Both the position numbers and the translations under genes were made by a program. Under the pieces are notes generated by a model. That model was not told the DNA's origin, did not search any database, and was given only the letters and a program-made list of their open reading frames with translations. A DNA stretch of 64,000 bases from Roseateles depolymerans (GTDB lineage: Bacteria; Pseudomonadota; Gammaproteobacteria; Burkholderiales; Burkholderiaceae_C), in assembly GCA_003241055.1 (NCBI GenBank), contig QFOD01000001.1, positions 124,001 to 188,000 on the forward strand, in the 5' to 3' direction. Of the stretch, positions 23,077 through 31,921 are shown piece by piece. Positions within the stretch are counted from its first letter, which is position 1, and every line of letters starts with the position of its first letter.

Positions 23077-25662
23077 TCAGCGGCGCCAGCGCAGCTGGAC
23101 GAACAGCGGCGGCCCCTGGCGCTCGCACAGCTGTCCGGCACGCAGGTCCAGGCTGCTGATCTGCCCGCCTTCATAGCTCACCGCATCGATGACAAACCAA
23201 CCCGACATCCGATTGCAGCCGCGATAGTTGCCACCGAGGCTCATCAGCCCGTGCGCGGGGTTGCTGCTCAGGTCGCCGTAATAGCCAGGCTGTAGTTGCA
23301 TCAGCGGCAGCATGGGGGTGAGTCCGATGGACCAGTTCTCCTTGCCGACGATGCGGATGTCCAGGCCTCCTCCCGTGGTGGGGGTCAGGATGAACTCGGA
23401 GTCCGCTGACGTCAGCAGATGGTTGCTGCCGTCCCCCACGAAGCCGCCCGGTGCGCTGTGCGCGTAGAAGTAGTTGCCGCTGCCCGGCACCTGCGAAGCG
23501 GGCAGTCTCCAGAGCTCCTGAGGCGCCGGCCATACCGGCCCGGGCGGCTGGACGCTGTCGTTTGCGACCCAGTGAATCTGCCCACGCAGAGGGGTGTAGC
23601 TGCCGTCGCAGTACTGCTCGAATCGCAGATCCAGAGCCTGGACCCCATTGGCCGAGTTCTCGATCCGATCGATGGTGAAGCTGCCTGGAGACTGGCTGCA
23701 GCCACGGGCTTCACCACTCCATTGCTGGGAGGCGGCATCGACCGCAGGCGAGGTGCTGTCCGTGACCGTGTAGCTGCCCGGGCCGATGGGAACGGCCGGA
23801 TGTCCTTTGGCAAACCTGCCTAGCCAGTGCTCATTGCCGTCGACCTTGACCTGAAGTACGTTGTACATGACCGTGACGCTGAGGCTCGCGTCGAGCGCGG
23901 TGTACAGGTAGGCGCCGCCCGCGCCTATGTAGTCGTCTGCACCGCTGTCCAGCAGGATGTAGCTCCCCGCCGCGGGCGGCGCGAGGGGGCTGGGCGGCGC
24001 GGGTGGGGCGAAGCCCTGTATCCCCTCGTCGATGCGGTTCTCCAGCACGACCGGGTCGGCGGAGGTCCAATGGATACGGCCGTGCATGCGCTTGCCCGTG
24101 CCCGCACAGGCCTGCTCGAAGCGCAGATCAAGCCGGCGCAGCTCGCCGTGGGTGTAGGCCACGTCGTCGACCGCGAACCAGCCCGTTGCGTCGCAGCCGC
24201 GCCCTTTCCCCGACCAGCCAAGGCCGCCCTTTGCGGGGTTGCCGAAGGCGGTGCTCAACAGGTTGCCGTAGTAACCGCGTTCCAGCTTGCCGCGGTTGTA
24301 GGGAACCTTGAAGCTGCCGGACCACTCCGGCACCTGGTCGCCCACACGCACCTGCAACTCGCCGGCCTTGTCGAACACCAGCAGTGGGAACTGCGCCGGT
24401 GTGATGGCGAGCTTCTGGCCCTGGCTGATCCACTCGCCGGCCTCGCCCTCAAGGTAAACGTAGTTGCCGCCAGCAGGAAGATCGCCAGCAGCGGCCTGCC
24501 ACAGGCCCGCGGGCACGGGGAACACCGGGCCGGCTGGGCGGGTCGCGTCGTCGATGGACCAGCGGATCTTGCCGCGCAGCGGCGGTGCGCTGCCGTCCTG
24601 GCAGCGCTGCTCGAAGCGCAACTCGACCATGCTCAACACGTCGCCCTTGTACTGGGCCGCGTCGACCGCCACCCAGCTGCGACCGCGGAAGTCGCAGCTC
24701 AGGCTGGGTTGCACCCACTCGAAGCCGCCCTTGCGGGGATTGCGTCGTTGATAGGACTGCAGGTCCGCGTAGTAGCCGACCTGCACGCGTGACTGCGAAT
24801 CCATGGCCAGGAATCTGCCGAACCAGTAGCTGTCGCCTCTAACGATGAAGTTCATCGACGGACCGGCCAGCGTCGGGATGATGACGGTATCGGCCAGTGT
24901 GTGCAGGTAGGTCTTGCCGGCGCCGATCACGTCGCCGGTCGAGCTTTCGAGGTAGACGTAGTTGCCGTTGGCTGGTGTGCTGCCGGCGTTCGGCGCCCAG
25001 AGGTTGCTCGGCACGGGCTGGACCGGGCCAGGGCCGCGGGATGTGTCCGACGCCAGCCAGCGGACGCGCCCACGCAGCGGGCCCAGCGTGCTCGAGCAAC
25101 GCTGCTCGAAGCTGAAGCCGAGTTCGCTCAAGGTCTCACCGTCGAACACCACCCGGTCCACGACCAGCGTCGTGACCCGCGCCGAGCAGCCTGCGATGGG
25201 CGTCTCCTGATTCCAGGAAAAACCGTTGCTGGCGGAGCCGACGAACTCGGGGAGATCCTTGTACTCCCCCGCTTTCAAGGCGCCGGGCAGGCTGCCGAGT
25301 CGAAAGTTCATCGACCAACGGTCGTCGCCGTCAGAGCTCAGCTGAACCACGTCATTGGTACGGGTCACCTGAATGCGCGCCGATGCCTGGGTGTAGCTGA
25401 GCGTCCGCCCCTTGCCTATCGGGTCATCGGCCGCGCTGGACAAGCTGATGGCGGTGCCGCTGGCGGGGAGGTCCGGCGCAGCGATCACGGGCGGCGTGAC
25501 GACTGGTGGTGGCGTCGAGCCGCCACCCGAAACTCCGTCGGCGCCACCACCGCCGCCGCCGCAGGCAGAGAGCAGGCTCATCGCAGCAATCGTCAGTACG
25601 CGGACTAGCAAGGGGAGTGATCGGGTGTGAGGCTGCGATGCGATGGGACAGCAAGAAGGCAT
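23077..25662 (-). CDS. five-repeat exported lipoprotein, unknown
   Basis: An 861-residue lipoprotein: signal with lipobox LSAC (Cys34) followed by a poly-Gly/Pro linker (35-62). The rest is five tandem repeats of about 135-140 residues at 68-205, 232-370, 398-535, 566-700 and 729-861. Each opens with a GNYVYLES-GD-IGAG-type strand, contains a GYYADL turn and a conserved GC...GWF-VD Cys pair, and closes with LRFEQRC followed by LRG-IRW. Copies 2 and 3 are closest; the fifth has lost FEQ and ends VQLRW. I know no characterised family. Each repeat has two conserved Cys, so a disulfide per domain is likely. It is convergent with speD. Confidence 0.85.
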   Translation of the reverse strand: MPSCCPIASQPHTRSLPLLVRVLTIAAMSLLSACGGGGGGADGVSGGGSTPPPVVTPPVIAAPDLPASGTAISLSSAADDPIGKGRTLSYTQASARIQVTRTNDVVQLSSDGDDRWSMNFRLGSLPGALKAGEYKDLPEFVGSASNGFSWNQETPIAGCSARVTTLVVDRVVFDGETLSELGFSFEQRCSSTLGPLRGRVRWLASDTSRGPGPVQPVPSNLWAPNAGSTPANGNYVYLESSTGDVIGAGKTYLHTLADTVIIPTLAGPSMNFIVRGDSYWFGRFLAMDSQSRVQVGYYADLQSYQRRNPRKGGFEWVQPSLSCDFRGRSWVAVDAAQYKGDVLSMVELRFEQRCQDGSAPPLRGKIRWSIDDATRPAGPVFPVPAGLWQAAAGDLPAGGNYVYLEGEAGEWISQGQKLAITPAQFPLLVFDKAGELQVRVGDQVPEWSGSFKVPYNRGKLERGYYGNLLSTAFGNPAKGGLGWSGKGRGCDATGWFAVDDVAYTHGELRRLDLRFEQACAGTGKRMHGRIHWTSADPVVLENRIDEGIQGFAPPAPPSPLAPPAAGSYILLDSGADDYIGAGGAYLYTALDASLSVTVMYNVLQVKVDGNEHWLGRFAKGHPAVPIGPGSYTVTDSTSPAVDAASQQWSGEARGCSQSPGSFTIDRIENSANGVQALDLRFEQYCDGSYTPLRGQIHWVANDSVQPPGPVWPAPQELWRLPASQVPGSGNYFYAHSAPGGFVGDGSNHLLTSADSEFILTPTTGGGLDIRIVGKENWSIGLTPMLPLMQLQPGYYGDLSSNPAHGLMSLGGNYRGCNRMSGWFVIDAVSYEGGQISSLDLRAGQLCERQGPPLFVQLRWRR

Positions 25663-26077
25663 GAGGGCGCGAATTGACGAAGATGATCGGGTCAGCTCGG
25701 CGAGATTGTTAGCGATAAGGTGGCTTCATCGGCCTATCGCTATCCCTCTCGCGGCGCGCATGCACGCCGCCAGGGCGGCCGAGCCGCGCGGGTCTCGGGC
25801 GGTTTGTTGCTGTCGTGGGATAACCAAGGCAGGCATCGCTGGCGTCGTACGTTCGCTGGAGTCGGGCCGAGGCAGGTTGGACGTCTGCGTCCACGATCAA
25901 CATCAGCGCGCGCCGGTGCGCTGCTGAGCCGGCTGTTGCGGGCTGCGGCGCTTGCAACGAGACGATATGAACGAATGATGCGCCGCCCCTGGCTCGCGGG
26001 GTCGGGTGCGCTTCGCTGGCGTTTGCCCGGGGGTGTTCAGACCTGACACGATGCTGCAATGAAGCGGAGGTTGTTCA

Positions 26078-26092
26078 TGGGTCAGGTCATGC
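26078..26092 (+). promoter_or_regulatory. weak sigma-54 promoter candidate
   Basis: TGGGTCAGGTCATGC keeps TGG and TGC with GG and GC ten bases apart, but the rest of the consensus (CACG, first T of TTGC) is poor. Transcription would start near 26104, giving a leader of about 147 bases to the PEP-CTERM start at 26251. It is much weaker than the match at 11721. Confidence 0.3.
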
Positions 26093-26169
26093 GACACATG
26101 CATCGTGCGTGCGTTGAGAAGGTGCCTGGTCCGGAATGAGGGAAGGGAGCAGGACTGCAGGCCCACGGC

Positions 26170-26219
26170 TTCCCGGCGTCGCTGCCGGGAAATAGCGGCC
26201 GGGTCAGGCGCCCGGTTTT
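26170..26219 (+). other. two leader hairpins before PEP-CTERM gene
   Basis: TTCCCGGC / GCCGGGAA (26170-26177 and 26184-26191, perfect 8-bp stem, 6-base loop) is followed by CCGGG / CCCGG (26199-26203 and 26211-26215) and TTTT. The second resembles a small terminator or attenuator located 32 bases before the start codon. Confidence 0.4.
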
Positions 26220-26250
26220 GTGCAACTGAAAACCGGAAGGTAGCAATCTG

Positions 26251-26997
26251 ATGAATGCATGGTTCAACAAGAGCGTGGTCGTTGCGGCTGGCGCCCTGGT
26301 GCTTGCGGGCGCTTCGATGTCCGCTCAAGCGCAGTCCTTCAGCGAGGGATTCAATGGCAGCGTCGTGCCCACGGGCTGGACGCTGACCAACAACAGCACC
26401 CGCGCGTCGACGGGCAGCCTCTGGAGCGTCGCACCCGGCATCCTGGACTCCACCGGCGCCGTCGTCGTGCCCGCATTCGAGGGTGACACCTACGCGCTGG
26501 TGAACTACACGTCGGTCGGCAGCGGCACCGGCACGATCAGCAACTGGCTGATCTCGCCGGAGATCTTCGGCATCCAGAACGGTGACACCTTCAGCTTCTA
26601 CACGACGACCACGCCGAGTTCGGCCTATCCGGACCGCCTGGAGTTCCGCCTCAGCAGCGCTGGCGCCGGCGTGGACGTGGGCACGACGGTCACCAGCGTC
26701 GGCAGCTTCTCCACCGTGCTGGCCACGGTCAACAGCGGGCTGACGGTGGGCGGCTACCCGACCACCTGGACTCAGGTGACCGCAACAGTCAGCGGCCTGG
26801 CCGCGCCCATCGACGGCCGCGTGGCCTTCCGCTACTTCGTGACCTCGGGCGGCCCGTCGGGTGCGAACTCGAACATCATCGGCGTCGATGCGTTCAGCTA
26901 CACCTCCGTGTCTGCTGTGCCTGAGCCAGCGACCTGGGCGATGGCCGCCATCGGCCTGATGGGTCTGGTCACGCTGCGCCGTCAGCGCCGCGACTGA
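26251..26997 (+). CDS. PEP-CTERM protein with choice-of-anchor J domain
   Basis: A 248-residue exported protein. Signal peptide is residues 1-28 (ending MSAQAQS). The body resembles the choice-of-anchor J beta-sandwich: SEGFNGSVVPTGWTLTNNS, later VNYTSVGSG and ISNWLISPEI. The C-terminus carries PEPATWAMAAIGLMGLVTL then RRQRRD, the exosortase sorting signal. Choice-of-anchor J domains occur on proteins attached by different anchors. Its last 16 bases overlap the convergent flavin oxidase gene. Confidence 0.9.
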   Translation: MNAWFNKSVVVAAGALVLAGASMSAQAQSFSEGFNGSVVPTGWTLTNNSTRASTGSLWSVAPGILDSTGAVVVPAFEGDTYALVNYTSVGSGTGTISNWLISPEIFGIQNGDTFSFYTTTTPSSAYPDRLEFRLSSAGAGVDVGTTVTSVGSFSTVLATVNSGLTVGGYPTTWTQVTATVSGLAAPIDGRVAFRYFVTSGGPSGANSNIIGVDAFSYTSVSAVPEPATWAMAAIGLMGLVTLRRQRRD

Positions 26998-28583
26998 TCC
27001 AGCCCCCCGGCACCGCCCGCCATCAGGTGGCGGGCGGCCCGCACCCCGGCCGTGTAGGCCTCCTCGAACACCGAGTAGCCCGCCAGGTCGGCATGGGCGA
27101 AGGTGACGCGGCCGCGGGCCTCGTTCAGCGCAGCCAGCGCCGCGGAGCCGCGCAGGCCCGGCGTCGGGATGCTCATCGCGTGGCCGAAGCGGCACAGGTC
27201 GATGCGTTCCAGCTTGGCGGGCAGATCCGGGTGGGTCTGGGCCAGCTCGGTGCCGACGACGCCGGCCCAGTGCTGCCATGGGGCCCTCAGCAGCTCGGTG
27301 CGTTGCGTGCTGGGCAGTGCGAGATAGGCGGTCAGCAGCGGCGGGCGCGGCGTGGGATCCAGCGTCTGGTGGCGGGCGTCGACATAGCCCAGCGCCGTGG
27401 TGCCGTAGCGCACGTTGTCCCAGGCCGGAGGGGCGCCGGGGCGGGTCAGCAGCGGCTCGCGCAGCGCCAGGTTGGCCGTGAGCCACGGCGCGTAGCGGAA
27501 CTGGTCGGCTGCCTGGCGCAATGCGTCAGGCGGCGTGGCCAGCAGCCGAGCCGCGATGAAGAGTGGCACAGCCATCACGACGGCGCGTGCCTGCCAGTGC
27601 TCCGGGGCGCCGGTGGCTTCGTTCCAGGCGAGCAGTTGCACGCCGTGCCGGCCTTCGCTCACCCGCAGCACGGTGCGCCCGAGATGGATGCGTTCGCGCA
27701 GGGGCTCGGCCAGCCGGGCCGAGAGCCAGCCGTTGCCCTCCGCCCAGGTGAGCACGGGCTCGCGCTCGGCGGTCTCGTCGCCCGGCGCGTGAAAGCCGTG
27801 GCGGCTGGCGAAGTAGTGCAGCCCGGCCCAGGCCGACACGGTGGCCGCGCCGGCACCGAAGTCGTCGCGGCAGCAGTAGTCGAGGTACCAGCGCAGTCGG
27901 GTGTCGGTGAGCCCGTGGTCGTCCAGCCAGCGGGCAAAGGTCTGCGCGTCCAGCGCGGCGTGGCCGGGCGTCCAGCGCGCCTCGCGTGTGGGCATGGCAA
28001 AGCCGAGCGTGCGCTGGGCCTGGGTGACGAGCGTGGCGAAGCGGCGGTATTGATCGCGCGCGGCGGGCGACTCGGGCAGCGGCAGCAGGCCGTCCTGCCA
28101 GGCGCCGTCGATGAAGAGCCGCTCCTGCGGACTGTGGCACAGGTGGCGCTCCACCCACTCGGTGCGCCCCAGCACCTGGCGGCTCAGCCCCAGTTCCTCA
28201 AGCAGCTGCGCGACGTCGCGGGCGTCGGGGCCGGGCAGTGGCAGGTAGTGCGCGCCCAGCGGGCAGGGTGATCCGGCGATCGCGTGGCCACGGCTGTTGC
28301 CGCCGGCCTGGTCTTCCAGGTCCAGCAGTGCGATGTCGGTGATGCCGCGCCGGTCCAGCGCCCGCGCGCAGGCCAAGCCCGCGATGCCGGCGCCGACGAT
28401 GAGTACATCGGCCCGGCGCAGCGGCCCGCTGCCTGCATTGGGTATGGAGTCAGTCCCTGCGACGCGCAGCCGGTGCCCGCGCTCGGGGTGGGTGCCGACC
28501 CAACCGCCCCGCAGCGCCGGCGTGTCGGGCGCGCAGCCGGCCAGCGCGCCGCCCAGCGACAGCAGCAGCGAGCGCCGCTTCAT
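26982..28583 (-). CDS. flavin-containing amine oxidase-like lipoprotein (Tat type)
   Basis: A 533-residue FAD flavoprotein. The signal is a twin-arginine lipoprotein signal (KRRSLLLSLGGALAGC), so it is folded with FAD and anchored outside the cytoplasm. The dinucleotide motif is VLIVGAGIAGLACARAL (about 60-76) and the flavin-amine-oxidase GG-doublet follows as LEDQAGGNSRGHA. The C-terminal part has the FAD cap LAGYSVFEEAYTAGVRAARHLM. Polyamine oxidation is suggested by position directly after the aminopropyltransferase gene, but substrate residues were not identified. I chose the ATG at 28583 over a GTG two codons earlier. Last gene of a six-gene operon. Confidence 0.85.
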   Translation of the reverse strand: MKRRSLLLSLGGALAGCAPDTPALRGGWVGTHPERGHRLRVAGTDSIPNAGSGPLRRADVLIVGAGIAGLACARALDRRGITDIALLDLEDQAGGNSRGHAIAGSPCPLGAHYLPLPGPDARDVAQLLEELGLSRQVLGRTEWVERHLCHSPQERLFIDGAWQDGLLPLPESPAARDQYRRFATLVTQAQRTLGFAMPTREARWTPGHAALDAQTFARWLDDHGLTDTRLRWYLDYCCRDDFGAGAATVSAWAGLHYFASRHGFHAPGDETAEREPVLTWAEGNGWLSARLAEPLRERIHLGRTVLRVSEGRHGVQLLAWNEATGAPEHWQARAVVMAVPLFIAARLLATPPDALRQAADQFRYAPWLTANLALREPLLTRPGAPPAWDNVRYGTTALGYVDARHQTLDPTPRPPLLTAYLALPSTQRTELLRAPWQHWAGVVGTELAQTHPDLPAKLERIDLCRFGHAMSIPTPGLRGSAALAALNEARGRVTFAHADLAGYSVFEEAYTAGVRAARHLMAGGAGGLDQSRR

Positions 28584-28623
28584 GGGCACGCCTGCCGGGC
28601 CCCGCGGCGTGTGCAGACCGCGC

Positions 28624-30195
28624 TCAATGCACCTGGCCCCATTCCGCCTCGAACTCCTGCACCAGCACCTGGTTGGACAGCTTGTTCACCTCGGTGGGCA
28701 CGCGCGCCATGTCGGGCGGAAAGCTCAGCAGCGCCGGCAGGCTGGTAGCACTGACGAAGCGCAGCCCCGGCGGGAACTGCGCCGGCATCCGGAACGGCCG
28801 GCGCGAGGCCAGTATGAAGCCCCATTCGCCGAAGCTGGGCACATGGGCGTGATAGGGCGTGGTGGTGAGCCCCGCGGCCTCCAGCGTGCTGACCACGGTC
28901 CAGAAGCTGCGTCGCGCGATCAGCGGCGAGGTGGTCTGCACCACCGCGTAGCCGCTGGCGCTGAGGTGCTGGTCCACCAGTTCGTAAAAGCTGGTGGTGT
29001 AGAGCTTGCCCAGCGCGAAGTTGGACGGATCGGGGAAGTCGATGACGATGACGTCGAACACCTCGTCGTGCTGCTCCAGCCAGCCGAAGGCGTCGGCATT
29101 GACGATGGTCAGCTTGGGGCTGCTCAGCGAGTGGCCGTTCAGCGCGGCCAGCTTGGCGTTGTGGGTGAACAGGCCGGTCATCAGCGGGTCCAGCTCGACC
29201 AGCGTGACCTGCTCGACGCTCGCGTATTTGAGGACCTCGCGCACGGCCATGCCGTCGCCGCCCCCCAGCACCAGCACGCGCCGGGGGGCGCCCTGGGCGG
29301 CCATGGCGGGGTGAACCAGGGCCTCGTGGTAGCGGTATTCGTCCCTCGAGTGGAACTGCAGGTTGCCGTTCAGAAAGAGCCGTGTGCCGCCGCCGCCCTC
29401 GGTGACGACGATGCGCTGGTAGGCGCTGCTCTGCTTGAACACGATGTGCTCGCCGTAGAAACGCTCCTCCGACCAGCTCGTCAGCCGCTCGGCGCCCGCC
29501 AGCGCGGCGAGCAACAGCAGCGCCGCGAAAGCGCAGGCGCCGGCCAGGGCGCCTGCGCGGCGCAGCTCAGCCCGGAACAGCTTCAGCGACCACACGGCCA
29601 CGGCCACATTCAGCAGCCCGAAGGCCAGCCCGGTGCGCACCAGGCCCAGCTGCGGCACCAGCACCAGCGGGAAGGCCAGCGCCACCAGCAGCGCGCCCAG
29701 GTAGTCGAAGGTCAGCACCTGGGAGACCAGGTCCTTCAGCCCGTAGCGGTGGCTGAAGTGGCGCCTGAGGATGCGCATCACCAGCGGAATCTCCAGCCCC
29801 ACCAGCGTGCCCACCAGCAGCACCAGCGCGTACAGCAGCACGCGAAAGGGCAGGGCGCTGCCCGGCGGCAGCAGGCTGTTGACCGCGAACAGCGCGGCCG
29901 GCATCAGCCCGCCGATCACGCCCACCAGCAGCTCCACCTGCAGGAACACCGCCACCAGCTGGCGCTCCACGAAGCGCGACAGCCAGGAGCCCAGGCCCAT
30001 CGCGAACAGGTAGACCCCGATGACGGTGGAGAACTGCAGCACCGAGTCGCCCAGCAGATAGCTGGCCAGCGCGCCTGCGGCCAGCTCGTAGACCAGGCCG
30101 CAGGCGGCGATCAGGAAGACGCTGGCGAGCAGCAGCAGCTCGGCCAGCGTGGCGCGCTGGGGCGGGGTGGTGTCAGGTGTTGAGGAGGGCGGCAT
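28624..30195 (-). CDS. membrane-bound polyamine aminopropyltransferase (spermidine synthase-like)
   Basis: A 523-residue protein. The first 220 residues are about seven membrane helices (start LLLLASVFLIAACGLVYELAAGAL). The C-terminal part is a spermidine-synthase methyltransferase-like domain: VLGGGDGMAVREVLKY binds decarboxylated SAM, VELDPLM is the second acidic motif, and VIVIDFPDPSN holds the catalytic Asp. It transfers an aminopropyl group to putrescine or another amine at the membrane. It is 39 bases from the M48 gene upstream and 40 bases from the amine oxidase downstream. The decarboxylase partner speD lies 5.6 kb away. Confidence 0.92.
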   Translation of the reverse strand: MPPSSTPDTTPPQRATLAELLLLASVFLIAACGLVYELAAGALASYLLGDSVLQFSTVIGVYLFAMGLGSWLSRFVERQLVAVFLQVELLVGVIGGLMPAALFAVNSLLPPGSALPFRVLLYALVLLVGTLVGLEIPLVMRILRRHFSHRYGLKDLVSQVLTFDYLGALLVALAFPLVLVPQLGLVRTGLAFGLLNVAVAVWSLKLFRAELRRAGALAGACAFAALLLLAALAGAERLTSWSEERFYGEHIVFKQSSAYQRIVVTEGGGGTRLFLNGNLQFHSRDEYRYHEALVHPAMAAQGAPRRVLVLGGGDGMAVREVLKYASVEQVTLVELDPLMTGLFTHNAKLAALNGHSLSSPKLTIVNADAFGWLEQHDEVFDVIVIDFPDPSNFALGKLYTTSFYELVDQHLSASGYAVVQTTSPLIARRSFWTVVSTLEAAGLTTTPYHAHVPSFGEWGFILASRRPFRMPAQFPPGLRFVSATSLPALLSFPPDMARVPTEVNKLSNQVLVQEFEAEWGQVH

Positions 30196-30234
30196 GCGTC
30201 GCGCAGTGTCGCAGCGGCGCGGGCGGGTCGGCCG

Positions 30235-31590
30235 TCATGGTGTGCCCATGGCCTCGCGCCAGCGCATCGCCGCCAGGATGCGGTGGCGGGTGCTGGGGTG
30301 ATGGAAGAACACGAACTCCTCGACCGGGCCCGGGTCGGCCTTGCGGTACTCCACCAGGCGCAGCTGGCCCTCGGCGAAGCCGTGCGGTTCGCGCGACAGG
30401 TTCAGGCCGAACTGATCGGCCTCGGCCTCCTGCACCCGGGTGATGGTGTTCTGTATCGGCGTGGCCAGCGTGAAGAACAGCGAGAACGCGACCGCCAGCA
30501 GCGGCAGGCCGGCGATGTCGTCCACGCGGTGGATGCCGGTGCTGGCAGCCAGGCGCTTCAGCAGCCAGCCCAGCAGCGCCTGCACGGCATAGAAGCCCAC
30601 GAGCAGCACCAGCGCGAGCATGCACAGCGTCTTGACGATGTGGTTCATCACGTAGTGGCCCAGCTCATGCCCCATCACGGCACGGATCTCGGGCAGGGAG
30701 GTGCGGCGCAGCAGGTTGTCGTTCAGGCGCACCGCAGCGCTGCCGAACAGGCCGCTGACGTTGGCGCTGATGCGTGTGGTCTGGCGCGAGGCGTCGAACA
30801 CGTAAACGTTGTCCACCGGCACGCCGTTGGCATGGGCCATCTGCAGCACGACCTGCTTGACGGGGCCGTCTTCCACCGGCTTGTAGTCGTTGAACAGCGG
30901 CTCGAACAGCACCGGCGACACCGCGATCATGGTCGTCAGCAATGCCATCGCAGCGGCCGTGCCCCAGATCCACCAGCGTTCACCGGCGCGCCGGATCAGC
31001 ACATACAGCACGGAGAACGTCAGCGCGCCTATCAGCAGGTTGATCGCACTGGCCACCACCCACTCGCCCAGCCAGGCGGCCAGGGTCTGGGTGGACATGT
31101 CGTAGGCGTGCTCGCGCCACCATTCCTCATAGAGCGTCAGCGGCAGGCTCAGCAGGCTGCCCACGCCGAGGTAGACCGCGGAGAACAGGAAGTCGCGGCG
31201 CAGCGTGCCGCGGCCGACCCGTGCTGCCCAGTCGCGCAGCCGTGCCGCGCGCCGGCCCGACAGCCACAGTGCGGCGATCACCAGCCCCAGCAACAGGTGC
31301 CACAGCTGCAGCCAGTAGCCGCCGGTGTAGTAGGCGTCGGACTTCGCCACCACGTCGGCCGGCAGGCGGTCCATATAGGCCTGGGTGGCGGCCTCGGCAT
31401 CGCGCGGCAGGCTGGCGCGCCAGGCGTCGTCCACCGGGCGGATCTTGAAGCCCGAGGCCTGTGCGGCGGCGTCGGCCTTCTGGGCCTGGACCTGGGCCTG
31501 GGTCGGGTTCTGGGTGGGAGCAGGTGCCTGTGCAAGAGCCGGGCCTTGCAGGCCGCAGGCCAGCGCGGCGGCGATCAGCCATGTCTTCAT
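30235..31590 (-). CDS. M48 family membrane zinc metalloprotease
   Basis: A 451-residue integral membrane protease related to Ste24/HtpX. After a signal-like N-terminus and a Gln-rich linker it has several membrane segments, then the catalytic VMGHELGHYVMNH (HExxH) and a distant Glu in EAEADQFGLNLSRE that completes the zinc site. The start at 31590 has AGGAA eight bases upstream. It may cut misfolded or lipid-linked membrane proteins. Its presence between DUF350 and the aminopropyltransferase in this operon links it to the polyamine membrane system. Confidence 0.92.
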   Translation of the reverse strand: MKTWLIAAALACGLQGPALAQAPAPTQNPTQAQVQAQKADAAAQASGFKIRPVDDAWRASLPRDAEAATQAYMDRLPADVVAKSDAYYTGGYWLQLWHLLLGLVIAALWLSGRRAARLRDWAARVGRGTLRRDFLFSAVYLGVGSLLSLPLTLYEEWWREHAYDMSTQTLAAWLGEWVVASAINLLIGALTFSVLYVLIRRAGERWWIWGTAAAMALLTTMIAVSPVLFEPLFNDYKPVEDGPVKQVVLQMAHANGVPVDNVYVFDASRQTTRISANVSGLFGSAAVRLNDNLLRRTSLPEIRAVMGHELGHYVMNHIVKTLCMLALVLLVGFYAVQALLGWLLKRLAASTGIHRVDDIAGLPLLAVAFSLFFTLATPIQNTITRVQEAEADQFGLNLSREPHGFAEGQLRLVEYRKADPGPVEEFVFFHHPSTRHRILAAMRWREAMGTP

Positions 31591-31678
31591 CGTGCGTTCC
31601 TGGAGTGGAAAGCGCGCGATTGTTTCGATCCCGGGCCGGACGTCACCGGATTTGCGACGGACGGCACGGCGGGGCGCA

Positions 31679-31900
31679 TCAGCCGTGGATCGCCGCGGCC
31701 ACGATGTTGCCGATGGAGATGCACATCGCCGCCACCACGACGGCCAGAGCAAGGTTCTTGTGCTCCACCAGCTCCTCCCAGAGCTTGTAGGGCGTGAGCT
31801 TGTCGACGATGACGAAGGACACCCAGAAGATGACGACGCCGATCACGGCGTACATCACCGAACCGAGGATGACTTCAGGCTTGAGCCAATCGAGGGTCAT
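31679..31900 (-). CDS. DUF350 small membrane protein
   Basis: A 73-residue protein with two transmembrane helices (VILGSVMYAVIGVVIFWVSFVIVDKL and LALAVVVAAMCISIGNIVAAAI) and the family's polar centre TPYKLWEELVEHKN. DUF350 proteins appear in operons with aminopropyltransferases, DUF4178 and PspA/SPFH-like proteins. The start has GGAG six bases upstream. It is 22 bases from DUF4178. Confidence 0.9.
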   Translation of the reverse strand: MTLDWLKPEVILGSVMYAVIGVVIFWVSFVIVDKLTPYKLWEELVEHKNLALAVVVAAMCISIGNIVAAAIHG

Positions 31901-31921
31901 GTCTTGCTCCTTAGCATTGCT

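Larger units (their letters stand above)
25663..26250. other. 588-base intergenic region, divergent promoters
   Basis: No protein-coding frame with recognisable composition was found here. It separates the divergent starts of the five-repeat lipoprotein and a PEP-CTERM gene and must hold both promoters. Visible signals are a weak sigma-54 candidate (26078-26092) and two hairpins before the PEP-CTERM start. Confidence 0.6.
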
